DNA from: Bacteroidetes bacterium MedPE-SWsnd-G1
Lineage (GTDB): Bacteria > Bacteroidota > Bacteroidia > Flavobacteriales > Flavobacteriaceae
Reading direction: 5' to 3'
NCBI GenBank assembly: GCA_001874265.1
Contig: MPDD01000001.1
Coordinates: forward strand, 1-64,000
Length of the DNA stretch: 64,000 nucleotides
In this document: in pieces, positions 18,715 through 30,491 of the stretch
Layout of the letters: every line of letters begins with the position of its first letter
How positions within the stretch are numbered: the stretch's first letter is position 1
Translations under genes and position numbers: made by a program
The notes under the pieces: model-generated
What the model was told of the DNA's origin: nothing
The model's database searches: none
The model's input: the letters and a program-made list of their open reading frames with translations, nothing else

Positions 18715-19971
18715 ATGGAAAATTTAGCATTAATAGATTCGTTTTCAGAATTTAAAGACGACAAAAGTATTGATAGAGTAACGTTAATGGCGTTATTGGA
18801 AGAGGTGTTTAGAGCGGCTTTAAAACGTAAATTTGGTTCGGATGATAATTTTGATATTATTATAAATCCAGATAAAGGAGATTTAGAGATTTGGAGAAAT
18901 AGAATTGTTGTAGCTGATGGAATGTCGGAGGATGATAATGAAGAAATTGAATTAACAGAGGCAAGAAAAATTGAGCCGGATTTTGAAATTGGAGAGGATG
19001 TATCAGAAGAGGTTAAATTAATGGATTTAGGTCGTAGAGCAATTTTGGCTTTACGTCAAAATTTAATTTCTAAAATTCATGAGCACGATAGTACAAATAT
19101 ATTTAAGCACTTTAAAGATTTAGAGGGCGATTTATATAGTGCAGAAGTACATCATATTAAGCATAATGCTGTTATTTTGTTAGATGATGAAGGGAACGAA
19201 ATCATCATGCCAAAAAGCGAGCAAATTAGATCGGATTACTTTAGAAAAGGAGAGTCTGTAAGAGGTATAATTAAAACGGTTGAGTTAAGAGGAAATAAGC
19301 CAGTAATTATTTTGTCTAGAACGGAACCTAAGTTCTTAGAGAAATTATTTGAGCAAGAGATTCCAGAAGTGTTTGATGGTTTAATTACTATTGAAGGTGT
19401 TGCAAGAATCCCTGGTGAAAAGGCAAAAGTAGCGGTAGATTCTTACGATGATAGAATTGATCCTGTAGGAGCTTGTGTTGGTATGAAAGGATCTAGAATT
19501 CATGGTATTGTTCGTGAATTAGGAAATGAGAATATCGATGTAATTAACTATACTAAGAATAACCAGTTATTTATAGCACGTGCCTTGAGTCCTGCTAAAG
19601 TAACATCTATGGATATTCATGAAGAAGAAGGAAGAGAAGATGGTAAGAAAGGACGCGTAGATGTGTTCTTAAAGCCAGAGGAAGTTTCTAAAGCAATTGG
19701 ACGAAACGGAGTGAATATTCGTTTAGCGAGCCAATTAACTGGATATGATTTAGACGTTCAAAGAGAAGGAGTTGAAGACGAAGATGTTGAATTAGCTGAA
19801 TTTACGGACGAAATCGAAGGATGGGTAATTAAGGAATTCCAAAATGTTGGATTAGATACTGCAAAAAGTGTATTGAGTCAAGATGTTGCTGAATTGGTGA
19901 AAAGAACTGATTTAGAAGAAGAAACAATCGTAGAGGTTCAAAACATTTTAAAAGCAGAGTTTGAAAATTAA
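18715..19971 (+). CDS. nusA: Transcription termination/antitermination protein NusA
   Basis: S1/KH organisation; VGACVGMKGSRIHGIVRELGNENIDVI, KAIGRNGVNIRLASQLTGYDLDV. Confidence 0.97.
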   Translation: MENLALIDSFSEFKDDKSIDRVTLMALLEEVFRAALKRKFGSDDNFDIIINPDKGDLEIWRNRIVVADGMSEDDNEEIELTEARKIEPDFEIGEDVSEEVKLMDLGRRAILALRQNLISKIHEHDSTNIFKHFKDLEGDLYSAEVHHIKHNAVILLDDEGNEIIMPKSEQIRSDYFRKGESVRGIIKTVELRGNKPVIILSRTEPKFLEKLFEQEIPEVFDGLITIEGVARIPGEKAKVAVDSYDDRIDPVGACVGMKGSRIHGIVRELGNENIDVINYTKNNQLFIARALSPAKVTSMDIHEEEGREDGKKGRVDVFLKPEEVSKAIGRNGVNIRLASQLTGYDLDVQREGVEDEDVELAEFTDEIEGWVIKEFQNVGLDTAKSVLSQDVAELVKRTDLEEETIVEVQNILKAEFEN

Positions 19972-20017
19972 ATAGTAATTTTCACAAAAAGAATTATAAT
20001 TAAGAGTAACAATAAGT

Positions 20018-22825
20018 ATGTCTGAAAACAAAACAATGCGACTTAATAAAGTTCTAAGAGAACTGAATATTTCGTTAGACAGAGCGGTTGAACATCTTGC
20101 CAGTAAAGGGCATGAAATAGAGGCACGTCCTACAACCAAAATTTCTAGCGCAGAGTATGAAGTTTTACTAGATGGTTTCCAAACCGATAGAAGCAAAAAA
20201 GCGGAATCGAAAGAGGTTGGTGAAGAGAAAAGAAAGGAAAAGGAAGCTATTGCATTAGAACGTGCAGCCAAACTTGAAAAGCAGCGTCTTGAAGAAGAGG
20301 CCAAAAACGAAGTCTTAAAAGCGAAAGCTGAAAAGGTTGAGTTGAAAACTGTTGGGAAAATCGATATCGACGGATCTTCTAAAAAAGAGGAGAAAGTTGA
20401 AGAAGTTCCTGCTAAAGTTGAAGAAGTAGCGAAACCTGAAGTAAAAGACGAAAAGGTAGAAGTTATTAAGGCTAAGGTGAAATTGGACGGGCCGAAGGTT
20501 GTTGCTCAGGCTCCAAAACCAGTTGAGAAGAAAGAAGAAAAGCCAAAAGAAGAACCTAAAAAAGAAGCGCCTAAAAAAGTTGAACCTGTTGTGTCTAAAA
20601 ATGTTGAGGAAGAGCCTCAAGAGGATAAGCCAACAGAGCCGCAAACAATTACGACTCAGTATAAGAAATTAGATGGGCCTAAATTGGCAGGGACAATTGA
20701 TTTAAAGCAATTTGAGAAGCCTAAAAAGAAAAAGCCTGAAGCAGGGAAGCCTGGAGATAAAAAGCCTGGCGATAAGAAACCAGGAGGAGCAGGAACGGAT
20801 AATAAGCGTAAGCGTAAAAGAATTCGTAAAGAATTTAAGCCAGGTCAAGGACAGGGTAACCAACGTGGAGGATTCAATAAAGGAGGTCAAGGACGCAGAA
20901 ATGTTGTTAAAGAAGAGCCTTCTGAAGCTGATGTGCAAAAACAAGTACGTGAAACTTTAGAGAAATTACAAGGAAAAGGTAAGAAGTCTAAAGGAGCAAA
21001 ATACAGAAGAGATAAAAGAGATTCACACCGTCAACAAACTGAAATTGATCAGGAAATTGCAGCGGCAGAAAGCAAAATTCTAAAAGTAACAGAATTTGTT
21101 ACTGTAAGTGAAATTGCAACGATGATGAATATTCAGGTGAATCAAATTATTGGTGCCTGTATGTCATTAGGTATGATGGTAACAATGAATCAGCGTTTAG
21201 ATGCAGAGACATTAACTATCGTAGCAGAAGAATTCGATTATAAAGTTGAGTTTGTTGGCGCAGAGGTAGAAGATGCAATTGTTGAGGAAGAAGACAGCGC
21301 TGAAGATTTAGAAGGTAGAGCACCAATTATTACTGTAATGGGACACGTAGATCATGGTAAAACATCGTTATTGGATTATATCCGTAAAGCGAATGTAATT
21401 GCTGGTGAGTCTGGTGGAATTACACAACATATTGGAGCGTACGGAGTACAATTAGAAAGCGGTGAGAGAATTGCCTTTTTAGATACACCAGGTCACGAGG
21501 CCTTTACGGCGATGCGTGCACGTGGTGCTCAGGTAACGGATTTAGTTATAATTGTTGTTGCAGCGGATGATGGATTAATGCCTCAAACAAAAGAAGCAAT
21601 TAGTCACGCACAAGCAGCCGGGGTTCCTATTGTATTTGCAATCAATAAGATTGATGTGCAAGGAGCAAATCCAGATAAGATCAAAGAACAATTAGCAGGT
21701 ATGGACTTGTTAGTTGAAGATTGGGGAGGTAAAATTCAATCGCACGATATTTCTGCAAAAACAGGTCAAGGAATTGACGAATTATTGGAGAAAGTATTGT
21801 TAGAGGCTGAAATGCTAGACTTAAAAGCGAATCCTAAGAAACGTGCTATCGGTACAGTTGTAGAGGCGTATTTAGATAAAGGTCGTGGTTATGTATCTAC
21901 AATTTTAGTGCAAGAAGGTACTTTAAAAGTTGGAGATTACGTTTTGGCAGGAAAGAATAGTGGTAAGGTAAAAGCAATGTTCAACGAGCGTGGAAACGCG
22001 ATGGACGGAGCAGGGCCTTCTACACCAGTTTCAATTTTAGGATTAGATGGGGCACCACAAGCAGGTGATCGTTTCCATGTATTCGAAGATGAGAAAGAAG
22101 CAAAACAAATTGCAACTAAGCGTTCTCAATTGCAACGTGAGCAATCTGTAAGAACTCAGAAACATATTACGTTAGATGAAATTGGACGTAGAATTGCGTT
22201 AGGAGACTTTAAAGAATTGAACATTATCCTTAAAGGTGATGTGGATGGTTCTGTAGAAGCCTTGACTGATTCGTTCCAGAAACAATCTACTGAAGAAATT
22301 CAAGTAAATATTATTCATAAAGGAGTAGGAGCAATTACAGAATCTGATGTGTTGTTAGCATCTGCATCTGAAGCGATTATTGTTGGATTTAATGTGCGTC
22401 CTTCTGGAAATGCAAGAATGATTGCAGATCAGGAAGAAATAGACATTAGAACATACTCGATTATTTATGATGCGATTAATGACTTACGTGATGCCATGGA
22501 AGGAATGTTATCGCCAGAGATGAAAGAAGAGGTTACTGGTAATGTTGAGATTAGAGAGGTTTATAAAATTTCTAAAGTTGGAAACATTGCAGGTTGTATG
22601 GTTGTGAGCGGTAAGATTATGCGTAATTCATTGATTAGAATAATTCGCGAAGGAGTTGTTGTACACTCTGGAGAATTAACAGCGTTGAAACGATTTAAAG
22701 ATGATGTTAAAGAAGTGACAAAAGGGTACGATTGTGGGGTTCAAATTAAAGGATTCAACGATATAAAAATCGGTGATGTAATTGAAGCTTACGAAGAAGT
22801 AGCAGTTAAGAAGAAGTTGAAATAA
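20018..22825 (+). CDS. infB: Translation initiation factor IF-2
   Basis: K/E/P-rich N-terminus; GTPase motifs [33 protein letters not shown]. Confidence 0.98.
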   Translation: MSENKTMRLNKVLRELNISLDRAVEHLASKGHEIEARPTTKISSAEYEVLLDGFQTDRSKKAESKEVGEEKRKEKEAIALERAAKLEKQRLEEEAKNEVLKAKAEKVELKTVGKIDIDGSSKKEEKVEEVPAKVEEVAKPEVKDEKVEVIKAKVKLDGPKVVAQAPKPVEKKEEKPKEEPKKEAPKKVEPVVSKNVEEEPQEDKPTEPQTITTQYKKLDGPKLAGTIDLKQFEKPKKKKPEAGKPGDKKPGDKKPGGAGTDNKRKRKRIRKEFKPGQGQGNQRGGFNKGGQGRRNVVKEEPSEADVQKQVRETLEKLQGKGKKSKGAKYRRDKRDSHRQQTEIDQEIAAAESKILKVTEFVTVSEIATMMNIQVNQIIGACMSLGMMVTMNQRLDAETLTIVAEEFDYKVEFVGAEVEDAIVEEEDSAEDLEGRAPIITVMGHVDHGKTSLLDYIRKANVIAGESGGITQHIGAYGVQLESGERIAFLDTPGHEAFTAMRARGAQVTDLVIIVVAADDGLMPQTKEAISHAQAAGVPIVFAINKIDVQGANPDKIKEQLAGMDLLVEDWGGKIQSHDISAKTGQGIDELLEKVLLEAEMLDLKANPKKRAIGTVVEAYLDKGRGYVSTILVQEGTLKVGDYVLAGKNSGKVKAMFNERGNAMDGAGPSTPVSILGLDGAPQAGDRFHVFEDEKEAKQIATKRSQLQREQSVRTQKHITLDEIGRRIALGDFKELNIILKGDVDGSVEALTDSFQKQSTEEIQVNIIHKGVGAITESDVLLASASEAIIVGFNVRPSGNARMIADQEEIDIRTYSIIYDAINDLRDAMEGMLSPEMKEEVTGNVEIREVYKISKVGNIAGCMVVSGKIMRNSLIRIIREGVVVHSGELTALKRFKDDVKEVTKGYDCGVQIKGFNDIKIGDVIEAYEEVAVKKKLK

Positions 22826-22843
22826 AATTCAACCTTTAGGATA

Positions 22844-22878
22844 TAAAAAAACCGAATCAAGATTGATTCGGTTTTTTT
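22844..22878 (+). terminator. Intrinsic terminator after infB
   Basis: AAAAAACCGAATCAA-GA-TTGATTCGGTTTTTTTT; near-symmetric, so may also serve the convergent SPOR gene. Confidence 0.85.
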
Positions 22879-22923
22879 TATGTCATTTAATTATTAGAAA
22901 GATTACGAATGTAATCGAAGCGA

Positions 22924-23289
22924 TTACATTTTAATTTCAGTCTCTAATACAATAGCACCAGAAAATTCTTTTTTAATTTCTAAAAGTGCTCGATCTGCTT
23001 CTAATCGAGTCAAATAATTTCCAACTCTAACTTTCCATTCTGGGGCCTCATAAATTAATTCCGCCTTTTTATTGAATTCAATTTGATATTCACTTCTTAC
23101 TCGGTATGCTTGAGTTTCATTACCATTATATAATTGAATTTTAAATCCGTTTGCTTCAGGATGTTTTTTGTTATAAGCCGCTTTTTTTCTTAAAACATCA
23201 TTAATCTCAGTATTTTCCTGAGCCATACCAGATATTCCAATCAAGAGGAAGAATAAAATACTTAAGAAGCCAAATGTTGTTTTTTTCAT
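22924..23289 (-). CDS. Secreted SPOR-domain protein
   Basis: Signal peptide; GFKIQLYNG...WKVRVGNYLTRLEADRALLEIKKEFSGAIVLETEI is SPOR-like. Confidence 0.85.
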   Translation of the reverse strand: MKKTTFGFLSILFFLLIGISGMAQENTEINDVLRKKAAYNKKHPEANGFKIQLYNGNETQAYRVRSEYQIEFNKKAELIYEAPEWKVRVGNYLTRLEADRALLEIKKEFSGAIVLETEIKM

Positions 23290-23580
23290 TTTTATATATT
23301 TTTATGATGCTTAAAATAAGCAATTTTATTGTTGTTTTTGTACTGGGATTAAAAGGTATTATTTGTCCGATTTTAATCCGAAATAATGCTTTGCAAATCT
23401 AATCTATTGTTTATTAAAACGGTATCATTTTGCTTTATTTAGAATAATTATAAATTGCATTTAACATTATTTTTAGATTTTAAATCTTGCTAATTAATAG
23501 TACTTTTGTGCCACTATTTTAATCAGTACGTAATTCATTTGAAATTATTGTACCAAACAAGAAAGAAAACATATATTTAT

Positions 23581-24837
23581 ATGAAAAGCGTGAAACAACA
23601 GAGTCTAACAGCAAGATTAGCGTTCAGTAGTATTGCTTTCCTATTCTTTTTCACTTTAAATTTATCGGCCCAAGGAGATGCAGCGAATGGTAAAAAACTA
23701 TTCAATACAAATTGTGCGGCATGTCATAAATTAGATAAAGATTTAGTAGGGCCTAAGTTAGGTGGAATTACGGATGTCCGTGAAGATGCTTGGTTAAAAG
23801 CATGGATCAAAGACAATGCAGCATTGCAAGCTACAGATGCTGATGCAAAAGAAGCGGCAAAATATAGCCCGACAGCAATGACGGCGTTTCCGTTTTTAAC
23901 AGATGAAAATATTGATGATATTTTAGCATATACGTCTGCACCACCGCCACCACCGCCGGTTGTTGCAACTGGAGGAGATGTAGTAGTTGCTGAAGCAGAC
24001 AATACGTTATTGTATATTTTAATAGCAATTGTATTTGTATTGTTGTTAATGGTTGTAAATCTATATCGTACCGTTTCAGAATTAAGAGACGATGCGCCAA
24101 AAAGAAAAACAACAGGAGATCAAGCAAATGCAATATGGGCTGCTTTTAAAGCTAATAAGTTTTTACATTTCTTATTAACGATCTTCTTTTTGTTATCTAC
24201 CGCATATATTGTGTTCTCATGGTTTATGCAAGTGGGTGTAGATGAAGGATACCAACCTATTCAACCAATCGAGTTTTCTCATAAAATTCACGCTGGAGAT
24301 AATAAAATTGATTGTCAGTACTGTCATGCTTCTGCAAAGCACAGTAAAACTTCAGGTATTCCATCAGCAAACGTTTGTATGAACTGTCATATGAATATTT
24401 CTGAAGTTTCTGAAGGAACTGCAATTGGAAATCATGGGAAAGAAGTATTAGATAAGGAAATTCAAAAATTATATGACGCAATCGGTTGGGATAAAGACAA
24501 ATTGCAATACATCGAAGGGTATGAAAAGAAACCTATTGAATGGGTTCGTGTTCATAATTTACCAGATTTTGCTTATTTCAATCATTCACAACACGTTACT
24601 GTAGCAGGGGTTAAATGTCAGGAATGTCATGGTCCTGTTGAAGAAATGGATGAAGTTTATCAACACGCTCCGTTAACAATGGGTTGGTGTATAGACTGTC
24701 ATAGAGATACTGAAGTGGATATGACTGAAAATGGATACTACGAGAAAATTCACGAGCAGTTAGCTGGTAAATACGGAGTAGAGAAAGTGACAGAAGCTCA
24801 GATGGGCGGAATGGAATGTGGTAAATGTCACTACTAA
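23581..24837 (+). CDS. actA: Alternative Complex III subunit A, multiheme cytochrome c
   Basis: Six CxxCH motifs (CAACH, CQYCH, CMNCH, CQECH, CIDCH, CGKCH), TM helices, first gene of an act operon. Start placed at MKSVKQQS, internal to the longer ORF. Confidence 0.92.
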   Translation: MKSVKQQSLTARLAFSSIAFLFFFTLNLSAQGDAANGKKLFNTNCAACHKLDKDLVGPKLGGITDVREDAWLKAWIKDNAALQATDADAKEAAKYSPTAMTAFPFLTDENIDDILAYTSAPPPPPPVVATGGDVVVAEADNTLLYILIAIVFVLLLMVVNLYRTVSELRDDAPKRKTTGDQANAIWAAFKANKFLHFLLTIFFLLSTAYIVFSWFMQVGVDEGYQPIQPIEFSHKIHAGDNKIDCQYCHASAKHSKTSGIPSANVCMNCHMNISEVSEGTAIGNHGKEVLDKEIQKLYDAIGWDKDKLQYIEGYEKKPIEWVRVHNLPDFAYFNHSQHVTVAGVKCQECHGPVEEMDEVYQHAPLTMGWCIDCHRDTEVDMTENGYYEKIHEQLAGKYGVEKVTEAQMGGMECGKCHY

Positions 24838-24898
24838 AAAAATAAAATTAAAATTGAAAGTAACGTAAGTTCCTTTTATTAATTAAATAAATAATCAA

Positions 24899-27800
24899 AT
24901 GGCATCAAACAAAAAATACTGGAAAAGTGTTGAGGAACTAAACGAAAATAGTTCTATTGTTGATACGTTAAAGAAAAACGAATTTGTAGAAGAATTACCA
25001 ACAGATGAATTCTTAGGAGATAAGGAATCATTAGATAATTCATCAACAACTCGTAGAGACTTCTTAAAATATGTTGGATTTACGACTGCAGCAGCTTCAT
25101 TGGCAGCTTGTGAAGGGCCTGTAAAAAAGGCAATTCCTTATGTAGTGAAACCAAACGAACTAATACCTGGTGTTGCAGATTATTATGCTACAGCTATAGC
25201 TGATGGTCATGATTTTGCAAATGTATTGGTAAAAGTAAGAGAAGGGCGTCCAATTAAGATCGAACCAAATAAAGATGCAAGCGGTGAAACGAATGCACGT
25301 GTGCAAGCATCTGTATTATCTTTATATGATGGGTTGCGTTTAAAAGGACCAAAAGGAAAAGACGGTTATATTTCTTGGAATGAAGTTGATGCTGAAGTAG
25401 GTGAGAAAATTGCTGCTGCAAAAGCATCAGGAAAGCAAATTGCTTTTTTATCGAGTTCTGATGCGAGTCCTTCTACTGCAAATTTAGTTGCTTCTTTAGG
25501 TGAAGTGAACCATGTTGTTTATGATGCAGTGTCTGAATCTGGAGCAGTAGATGCATATGAAACTATGTATGGTACAAGAGCATTACCATCGTATGATTTT
25601 TCTAAAGCGGAAGTTATTGTTTCTGTTGGTGCAGATTTCTTAGGAGATTGGCAAGGTGGAGGTTATGAAGGTGGCTACGCTAAAGGAAGAGTTCCTAAAA
25701 ATGGAAAAATGTCACATCATATTCAGTTCGAGTCAAACTTGACATTGACTGGAGCGAATGCTGATAAAAGAATAAAAGTAAAACCATCTGAGCAATATTT
25801 AGCAATGACTAAATTATATCAGGCGGTGGTAAATGGTATTTCTACGAGAGAGGCGGGTCCTTTACAAGATGCTGTTCAAAATGCAGTTTCTAAAATTAAA
25901 GCGGCAGGTTCAAAAGCAGTAGTTGTATCAGGTGTAAATGATAAACACATTCAATTGTTGGCATTAGCAATAAACAATGCTATACAAAGTTCAGCAATGG
26001 ATGTAACTATAACAAACAATACAAAGAAAGGAAACGATACTGCAGTTGCTCAGTTAATTGCTGATATGAACGCAGGTAAGGTTGGGGTGTTATTAATTAA
26101 TAATGCAAATCCAGTTTACACGTTACCAAATTCAAAAGAGTTTGTAGATGGTTTAGCAAAAGTTGATGCATCTGTTGCATTTACTATGGCAGATAATGAA
26201 ACTGCAAATGTTGTTGATTTTGCATTGGCAACCCCTCATTACTTAGAGTCGTGGGGAATGGTTGAAATGAAAAAAGGTCAGTATAGTTTAATGCAGCCTA
26301 CTATTCAGCCTTTGTTTGATACGCGTCAAGTGCAAGACAGTTTATTAAAGTGGAGTGGAAGTACGCAGTCTTATTATGAAAATTTAAAAGAAACATTTGC
26401 TACATTAGGAGCAAGTACTTCTTGGAATCAAGCATTACATGATGGTTCGTTTGCCTTAGAGGTAACGGAAACAGCATCAGTCGTAGAAGGATTTGATTTA
26501 AACACAGAATTAAAAAGCGCTAAGAAACCTAATGTAGGTGAGTTAGAACTTCAATTATATACAAAAACAGGATTAGGAGATGGTCAGCAGGCAAATAACC
26601 CTTGGTTGCAAGAATTACCAGATCCGATTACTAGAACAACTTGGGATAATTACTTAACAGTTTCTAAGGCCGATGCTGATGCATTAGGATTAGAGAATGT
26701 ATATGTTGCCGATGGCGCAATGAATGGTGATTACGTTGAGTTAAAATCTGGTAATGTTTCTGTAAAAGTTCCTGTATTAGTTCAACCTGGTCAAGCAGAA
26801 GGGTCTGTTGGTTTAGCATTAGGTTACGGACGTACAACAGGAATGAAATCCGAAATGCAAACAGGAGTAAATGCTTACCCTTTATACAACGATTTCAATA
26901 CAACTCAAACAGGAGTAACAATAACAAAAGTTTCGGGAACTCATAAGTTTGCATGTACGCAGTTACATAATACTATGATGGGCCGTGGAGATATTATTAA
27001 AGAAACGACATTAGGAGTATTTAACACTGCTACTGATCCTGAGGTTTACAACCCAGTTCCAAAGGTTTCATTGAAGCACCAAGAAGTTGATGCAACAACA
27101 GTTGATTTATGGGATGAGTTTGATCGATCAGTAGGACATCACTTTAATTTATCTATTGACTTAAACTCTTGTACTGGTTGTGGAGCATGTGTTATAGCAT
27201 GTCACGCAGAAAACAATGTTCCTGTAGTAGGTAAAGCAGAAGTAAGAAAATCGAGAGATATGCACTGGTTGCGTATTGACAGATATTACTCTTCAGATAT
27301 GACTGAAGAATATGCACATGATAATAATGTTGGAGGAAAAGAGAAATACCAAAAAATGGAAGAGCCATCGGCGAATCCTACAGTAGCATTCCAGCCAATT
27401 ATGTGTCAGCACTGTAACCACGCGCCATGTGAAACTGTTTGCCCGGTTGCGGCAACATCTCACGGTCGTCAAGGTCAAAACCATATGGCATATAACCGTT
27501 GTGTTGGAACAAGATATTGTGCAAACAACTGTCCTTATAAAGTACGTCGTTTCAACTGGTTCGATTACTCTAACAATAGTGAGTTCGATTTCAACATGAA
27601 TGACGACTTAGGGAAAATGGTATTGAATCCAGATGTTACAGTTCGTTCTAGAGGAGTTATGGAAAAATGTTCTATGTGTATCCAAATGACGCAAGCAACA
27701 ATATTAAAAGCGAAGAAAGAAGGAAGACCTGTTGGAGACAATGAGTTTGAAGTAGCTTGTTCTAACGCTTGTAGTACTGGAGCAATGGTGTTTGGAGATA

Positions 27801-27925
27801 TCAACAATGAAAATAGTGATATTTACAAGTTAAAGAACGATAAAAGATCTTACCACTTATTAGAGCATATTGGAACACAGCCAAATGTTGTATACCAAGT
27901 TAAAGTAAGAAACACGGAAGCATAA
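24899..27925 (+). CDS. actB: Alternative Complex III subunit B, molybdopterin-oxidoreductase-like with Fe-S domain
   Basis: TTRRDFLKYVGFTTAAASLAAC Tat-like region; C-terminal ferredoxin motifs CTGCGACVIAC, CQHCNHAPCETVCP, CANNCPYK. Confidence 0.95.
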   Translation: MASNKKYWKSVEELNENSSIVDTLKKNEFVEELPTDEFLGDKESLDNSSTTRRDFLKYVGFTTAAASLAACEGPVKKAIPYVVKPNELIPGVADYYATAIADGHDFANVLVKVREGRPIKIEPNKDASGETNARVQASVLSLYDGLRLKGPKGKDGYISWNEVDAEVGEKIAAAKASGKQIAFLSSSDASPSTANLVASLGEVNHVVYDAVSESGAVDAYETMYGTRALPSYDFSKAEVIVSVGADFLGDWQGGGYEGGYAKGRVPKNGKMSHHIQFESNLTLTGANADKRIKVKPSEQYLAMTKLYQAVVNGISTREAGPLQDAVQNAVSKIKAAGSKAVVVSGVNDKHIQLLALAINNAIQSSAMDVTITNNTKKGNDTAVAQLIADMNAGKVGVLLINNANPVYTLPNSKEFVDGLAKVDASVAFTMADNETANVVDFALATPHYLESWGMVEMKKGQYSLMQPTIQPLFDTRQVQDSLLKWSGSTQSYYENLKETFATLGASTSWNQALHDGSFALEVTETASVVEGFDLNTELKSAKKPNVGELELQLYTKTGLGDGQQANNPWLQELPDPITRTTWDNYLTVSKADADALGLENVYVADGAMNGDYVELKSGNVSVKVPVLVQPGQAEGSVGLALGYGRTTGMKSEMQTGVNAYPLYNDFNTTQTGVTITKVSGTHKFACTQLHNTMMGRGDIIKETTLGVFNTATDPEVYNPVPKVSLKHQEVDATTVDLWDEFDRSVGHHFNLSIDLNSCTGCGACVIACHAENNVPVVGKAEVRKSRDMHWLRIDRYYSSDMTEEYAHDNNVGGKEKYQKMEEPSANPTVAFQPIMCQHCNHAPCETVCPVAATSHGRQGQNHMAYNRCVGTRYCANNCPYKVRRFNWFDYSNNSEFDFNMNDDLGKMVLNPDVTVRSRGVMEKCSMCIQMTQATILKAKKEGRPVGDNEFEVACSNACSTGAMVFGDINNENSDIYKLKNDKRSYHLLEHIGTQPNVVYQVKVRNTEA

Positions 27926-27959
27926 AAAAAAATAATAATTAAGTAATTATATATAGATT

Positions 27960-29381
27960 ATGGCGTCGCATTACGAAGCACCTATAAGAGAGCCTTTAAT
28001 TAAAGGAGACAAAAGTTACCACGACATTACAGTTGAAGTAGCAGCTCCTGTTGAAGGAAAAGCAAACAAGCAATGGTGGATTGTTTTTGGTATATCTATC
28101 GCAGCCTTCCTTTGGGGAATCGGTTGTATTTTATATACCGTAGGAACGGGAATCGGAGTTTGGGGATTGAATAAAACTATTGGATGGGCCTGGGATATTA
28201 CCAACTTTGTATGGTGGGTAGGTATTGGGCATGCAGGAACCTTGATTTCTGCCGTTCTTTTATTATTCCGTCAAAAATGGAGAATGGGTATTAACCGTTC
28301 TGCAGAAGCCATGACTATTTTCTCGGTAGTTCAGGCAGGTTTATTTCCAATTATTCACATGGGGCGTCCTTGGTTGGGATATTGGGTTTTACCATTACCA
28401 AACCAATTTGGTTCATTATGGGTAAACTTTAACTCTCCTCTTTTGTGGGATGTATTCGCAATTTCAACTTATTTATCGGTTTCATTAGTATTCTGGTGGA
28501 CTGGTTTATTACCTGATTTTGCAATGTTGCGTGATAGAGCTGTTAAGCCGTTCCAAAAGAAAATTTATTCTTTATTGAGTTTCGGTTGGACTGGTCGTGC
28601 AAAAGATTGGCAACGTTTTGAAGAAGTATCTTTAGTATTGGCAGGTCTAGCAACACCATTGGTACTTTCAGTGCATACAATTGTATCTATGGACTTTGCT
28701 ACTTCGGTAATTCCAGGATGGCATACAACAATTTTCCCGCCATATTTTGTGGCAGGGGCTATTTTCTCTGGGTTCGCCATGGTAAATACTTTGTTGATTA
28801 TTATGCGTAAAGTATCTAACCTAGAAGCATATATTACAATACAACATATCGAATTAATGAACATTGTAATTATGATTACGGGTTCTATCGTTGGTTGTGC
28901 TTATATCACTGAGTTATTTATAGCTTGGTATTCTGGAGTAGAATACGAGCAATATGCATTCTTAAACAGAGCAACAGGACCTTATTGGTGGGCATATTTA
29001 TTAATGATGACATGTAATGTGTTCTCTCCACAATTTATGTGGTCTAAGAGATTAAGAACAAGTATTCGTTTCTCTTTCTTTATTTCAATTGTTGTAAACA
29101 TCGGAATGTGGTTCGAACGTTTTGTAATTATCGTATCTTCTTTACATAGAGATTATTTGCCATCATCTTGGACAATGTTCTCTCCAACATTTGTAGATAT
29201 CGGAATATACGTTGGTACAATCGGATTCTTCTTTGTATTGTTCTTATTATACGCTAGAACGTTCCCTGTAATTGCACAGGCAGAGGTGAAATCTATTTTG
29301 AAATCTTCTGGAGATAATTATAAGAGATATAGAGATGCAGGCGGAGAAAACCCGGCACCAACTAATAAATCTAAAAAATAA
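27960..29381 (+). CDS. actC: Alternative Complex III subunit C (NrfD/PsrC family)
   Basis: Polytopic membrane protein with an NrfD-like pattern, in act operon order. Confidence 0.95.
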   Translation: MASHYEAPIREPLIKGDKSYHDITVEVAAPVEGKANKQWWIVFGISIAAFLWGIGCILYTVGTGIGVWGLNKTIGWAWDITNFVWWVGIGHAGTLISAVLLLFRQKWRMGINRSAEAMTIFSVVQAGLFPIIHMGRPWLGYWVLPLPNQFGSLWVNFNSPLLWDVFAISTYLSVSLVFWWTGLLPDFAMLRDRAVKPFQKKIYSLLSFGWTGRAKDWQRFEEVSLVLAGLATPLVLSVHTIVSMDFATSVIPGWHTTIFPPYFVAGAIFSGFAMVNTLLIIMRKVSNLEAYITIQHIELMNIVIMITGSIVGCAYITELFIAWYSGVEYEQYAFLNRATGPYWWAYLLMMTCNVFSPQFMWSKRLRTSIRFSFFISIVVNIGMWFERFVIIVSSLHRDYLPSSWTMFSPTFVDIGIYVGTIGFFFVLFLLYARTFPVIAQAEVKSILKSSGDNYKRYRDAGGENPAPTNKSKK

Positions 29382-29386
29382 GTATT

Positions 29387-29911
29387 ATGAGTTCTAGAGT
29401 AATACACGCAATATACAATGACGATGATGTGTTAATGTCAGCCGTAAAAGAAGTACGTGCTGCCAACCATCATATTGAAGAAATTTATACGCCATTTCCA
29501 GTACATGGATTAGATAAAGCAATGGGTTTACCTCATACTAGAATTGCAATTACTGCATTTATGTATGGATTGGTAGGGTTATGTACCGCAATGTGGATGA
29601 TGAATTATATTATGATTGAGAACTGGCCACAAAATATTGGTGGTAAACCAAGTTTTTCTTTCTTCTATAACTTACCGGCATTTGTGCCAATTATGTTTGA
29701 GATGACTGTATTTTTTGCAGCGCATTTAATGGTAATTACATTTTACATGCGTTCAAAATTATGGCCATTTAAAGAAGCGGAAAACCCTGATCCAAGAACT
29801 ACAGATGATATGTTCTTAATGGAGATTCCAGTTACTGGTGATGAAAAAGAGATGACTGCATTTTTAGAATCTACAGGAGCAGTTGAAATTAAAATAACTG
29901 AAAAGCATTAA
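29387..29911 (+). CDS. actD: Alternative Complex III subunit D (DUF3341)
   Basis: IEEIYTPFPVHGLDKAMGL motif; operon order. Confidence 0.93.
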   Translation: MSSRVIHAIYNDDDVLMSAVKEVRAANHHIEEIYTPFPVHGLDKAMGLPHTRIAITAFMYGLVGLCTAMWMMNYIMIENWPQNIGGKPSFSFFYNLPAFVPIMFEMTVFFAAHLMVITFYMRSKLWPFKEAENPDPRTTDDMFLMEIPVTGDEKEMTAFLESTGAVEIKITEKH

Positions 29912-29915
29912 TTCG

Positions 29916-30461
29916 ATGAAGAGAGTAATCAATACATTTTTAGTTTTGGCAGTTGCTTTGGTAATTGTTTCTTGTAATGACAAGAGAACGCCAAACTTGC
30001 AATTTATGCCTAATATGTATGAGGCAGTTCCTTATGAAACGTATATGTCTAATCCTAATTACGCACCAGGAATGGAAGAGCGTATGCCGGTAGCAGGTAC
30101 TATAGCAAGAGGTGCGGAGTTTGCATTTGAATATGACAATAGCATTGAAGGTTATGAATTGGCAAAAGCCAATTTAAAAAGCCCTTTAGACTCTACTATG
30201 GTAGATGCTGACAGAGCAAAATCACTTTACACAATCTATTGTGCTTCTTGTCACGGAGCAAAAGGTGATGGTCAAGGAGATTTAGTGAAAAATGAAAAGT
30301 TTTTGGGTATACCTAATTATAAAGATAGAGAAATTACAGAAGGTAGTATCTATCATACAATTATGTATGGTAAAAACATGATGGGATCTCATTCATCACA
30401 ATTAACTGAAGAAGAACGTTGGCAAGTAACTGCTTATGTTCAAGAATTAAGAAACAATTAA
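29916..30461 (+). CDS. actE: Alternative Complex III subunit E, monoheme cytochrome c lipoprotein
   Basis: Lipobox-like VIVSC; CASCHGAKGDGQGD; MMGSHSSQLTEEERWQVTAYVQ. Confidence 0.93.
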   Translation: MKRVINTFLVLAVALVIVSCNDKRTPNLQFMPNMYEAVPYETYMSNPNYAPGMEERMPVAGTIARGAEFAFEYDNSIEGYELAKANLKSPLDSTMVDADRAKSLYTIYCASCHGAKGDGQGDLVKNEKFLGIPNYKDREITEGSIYHTIMYGKNMMGSHSSQLTEEERWQVTAYVQELRNN

Positions 30462-30491
30462 TAATTCTTTTTAATTAGAATTTTAGAAGAT

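Noticed and set aside
20315-20944. Minus-strand ORFs (109 aa, 80 aa) inside infB
   Set aside because: Antisense to the K/E/P-rich infB N-terminus; F/L/R-rich low-complexity translation is an artefact of codon composition.
23724-24133. Minus-strand ORFs antisense to actA
   Set aside because: Entirely within a well-supported cytochrome gene; low-complexity translation with no family features.
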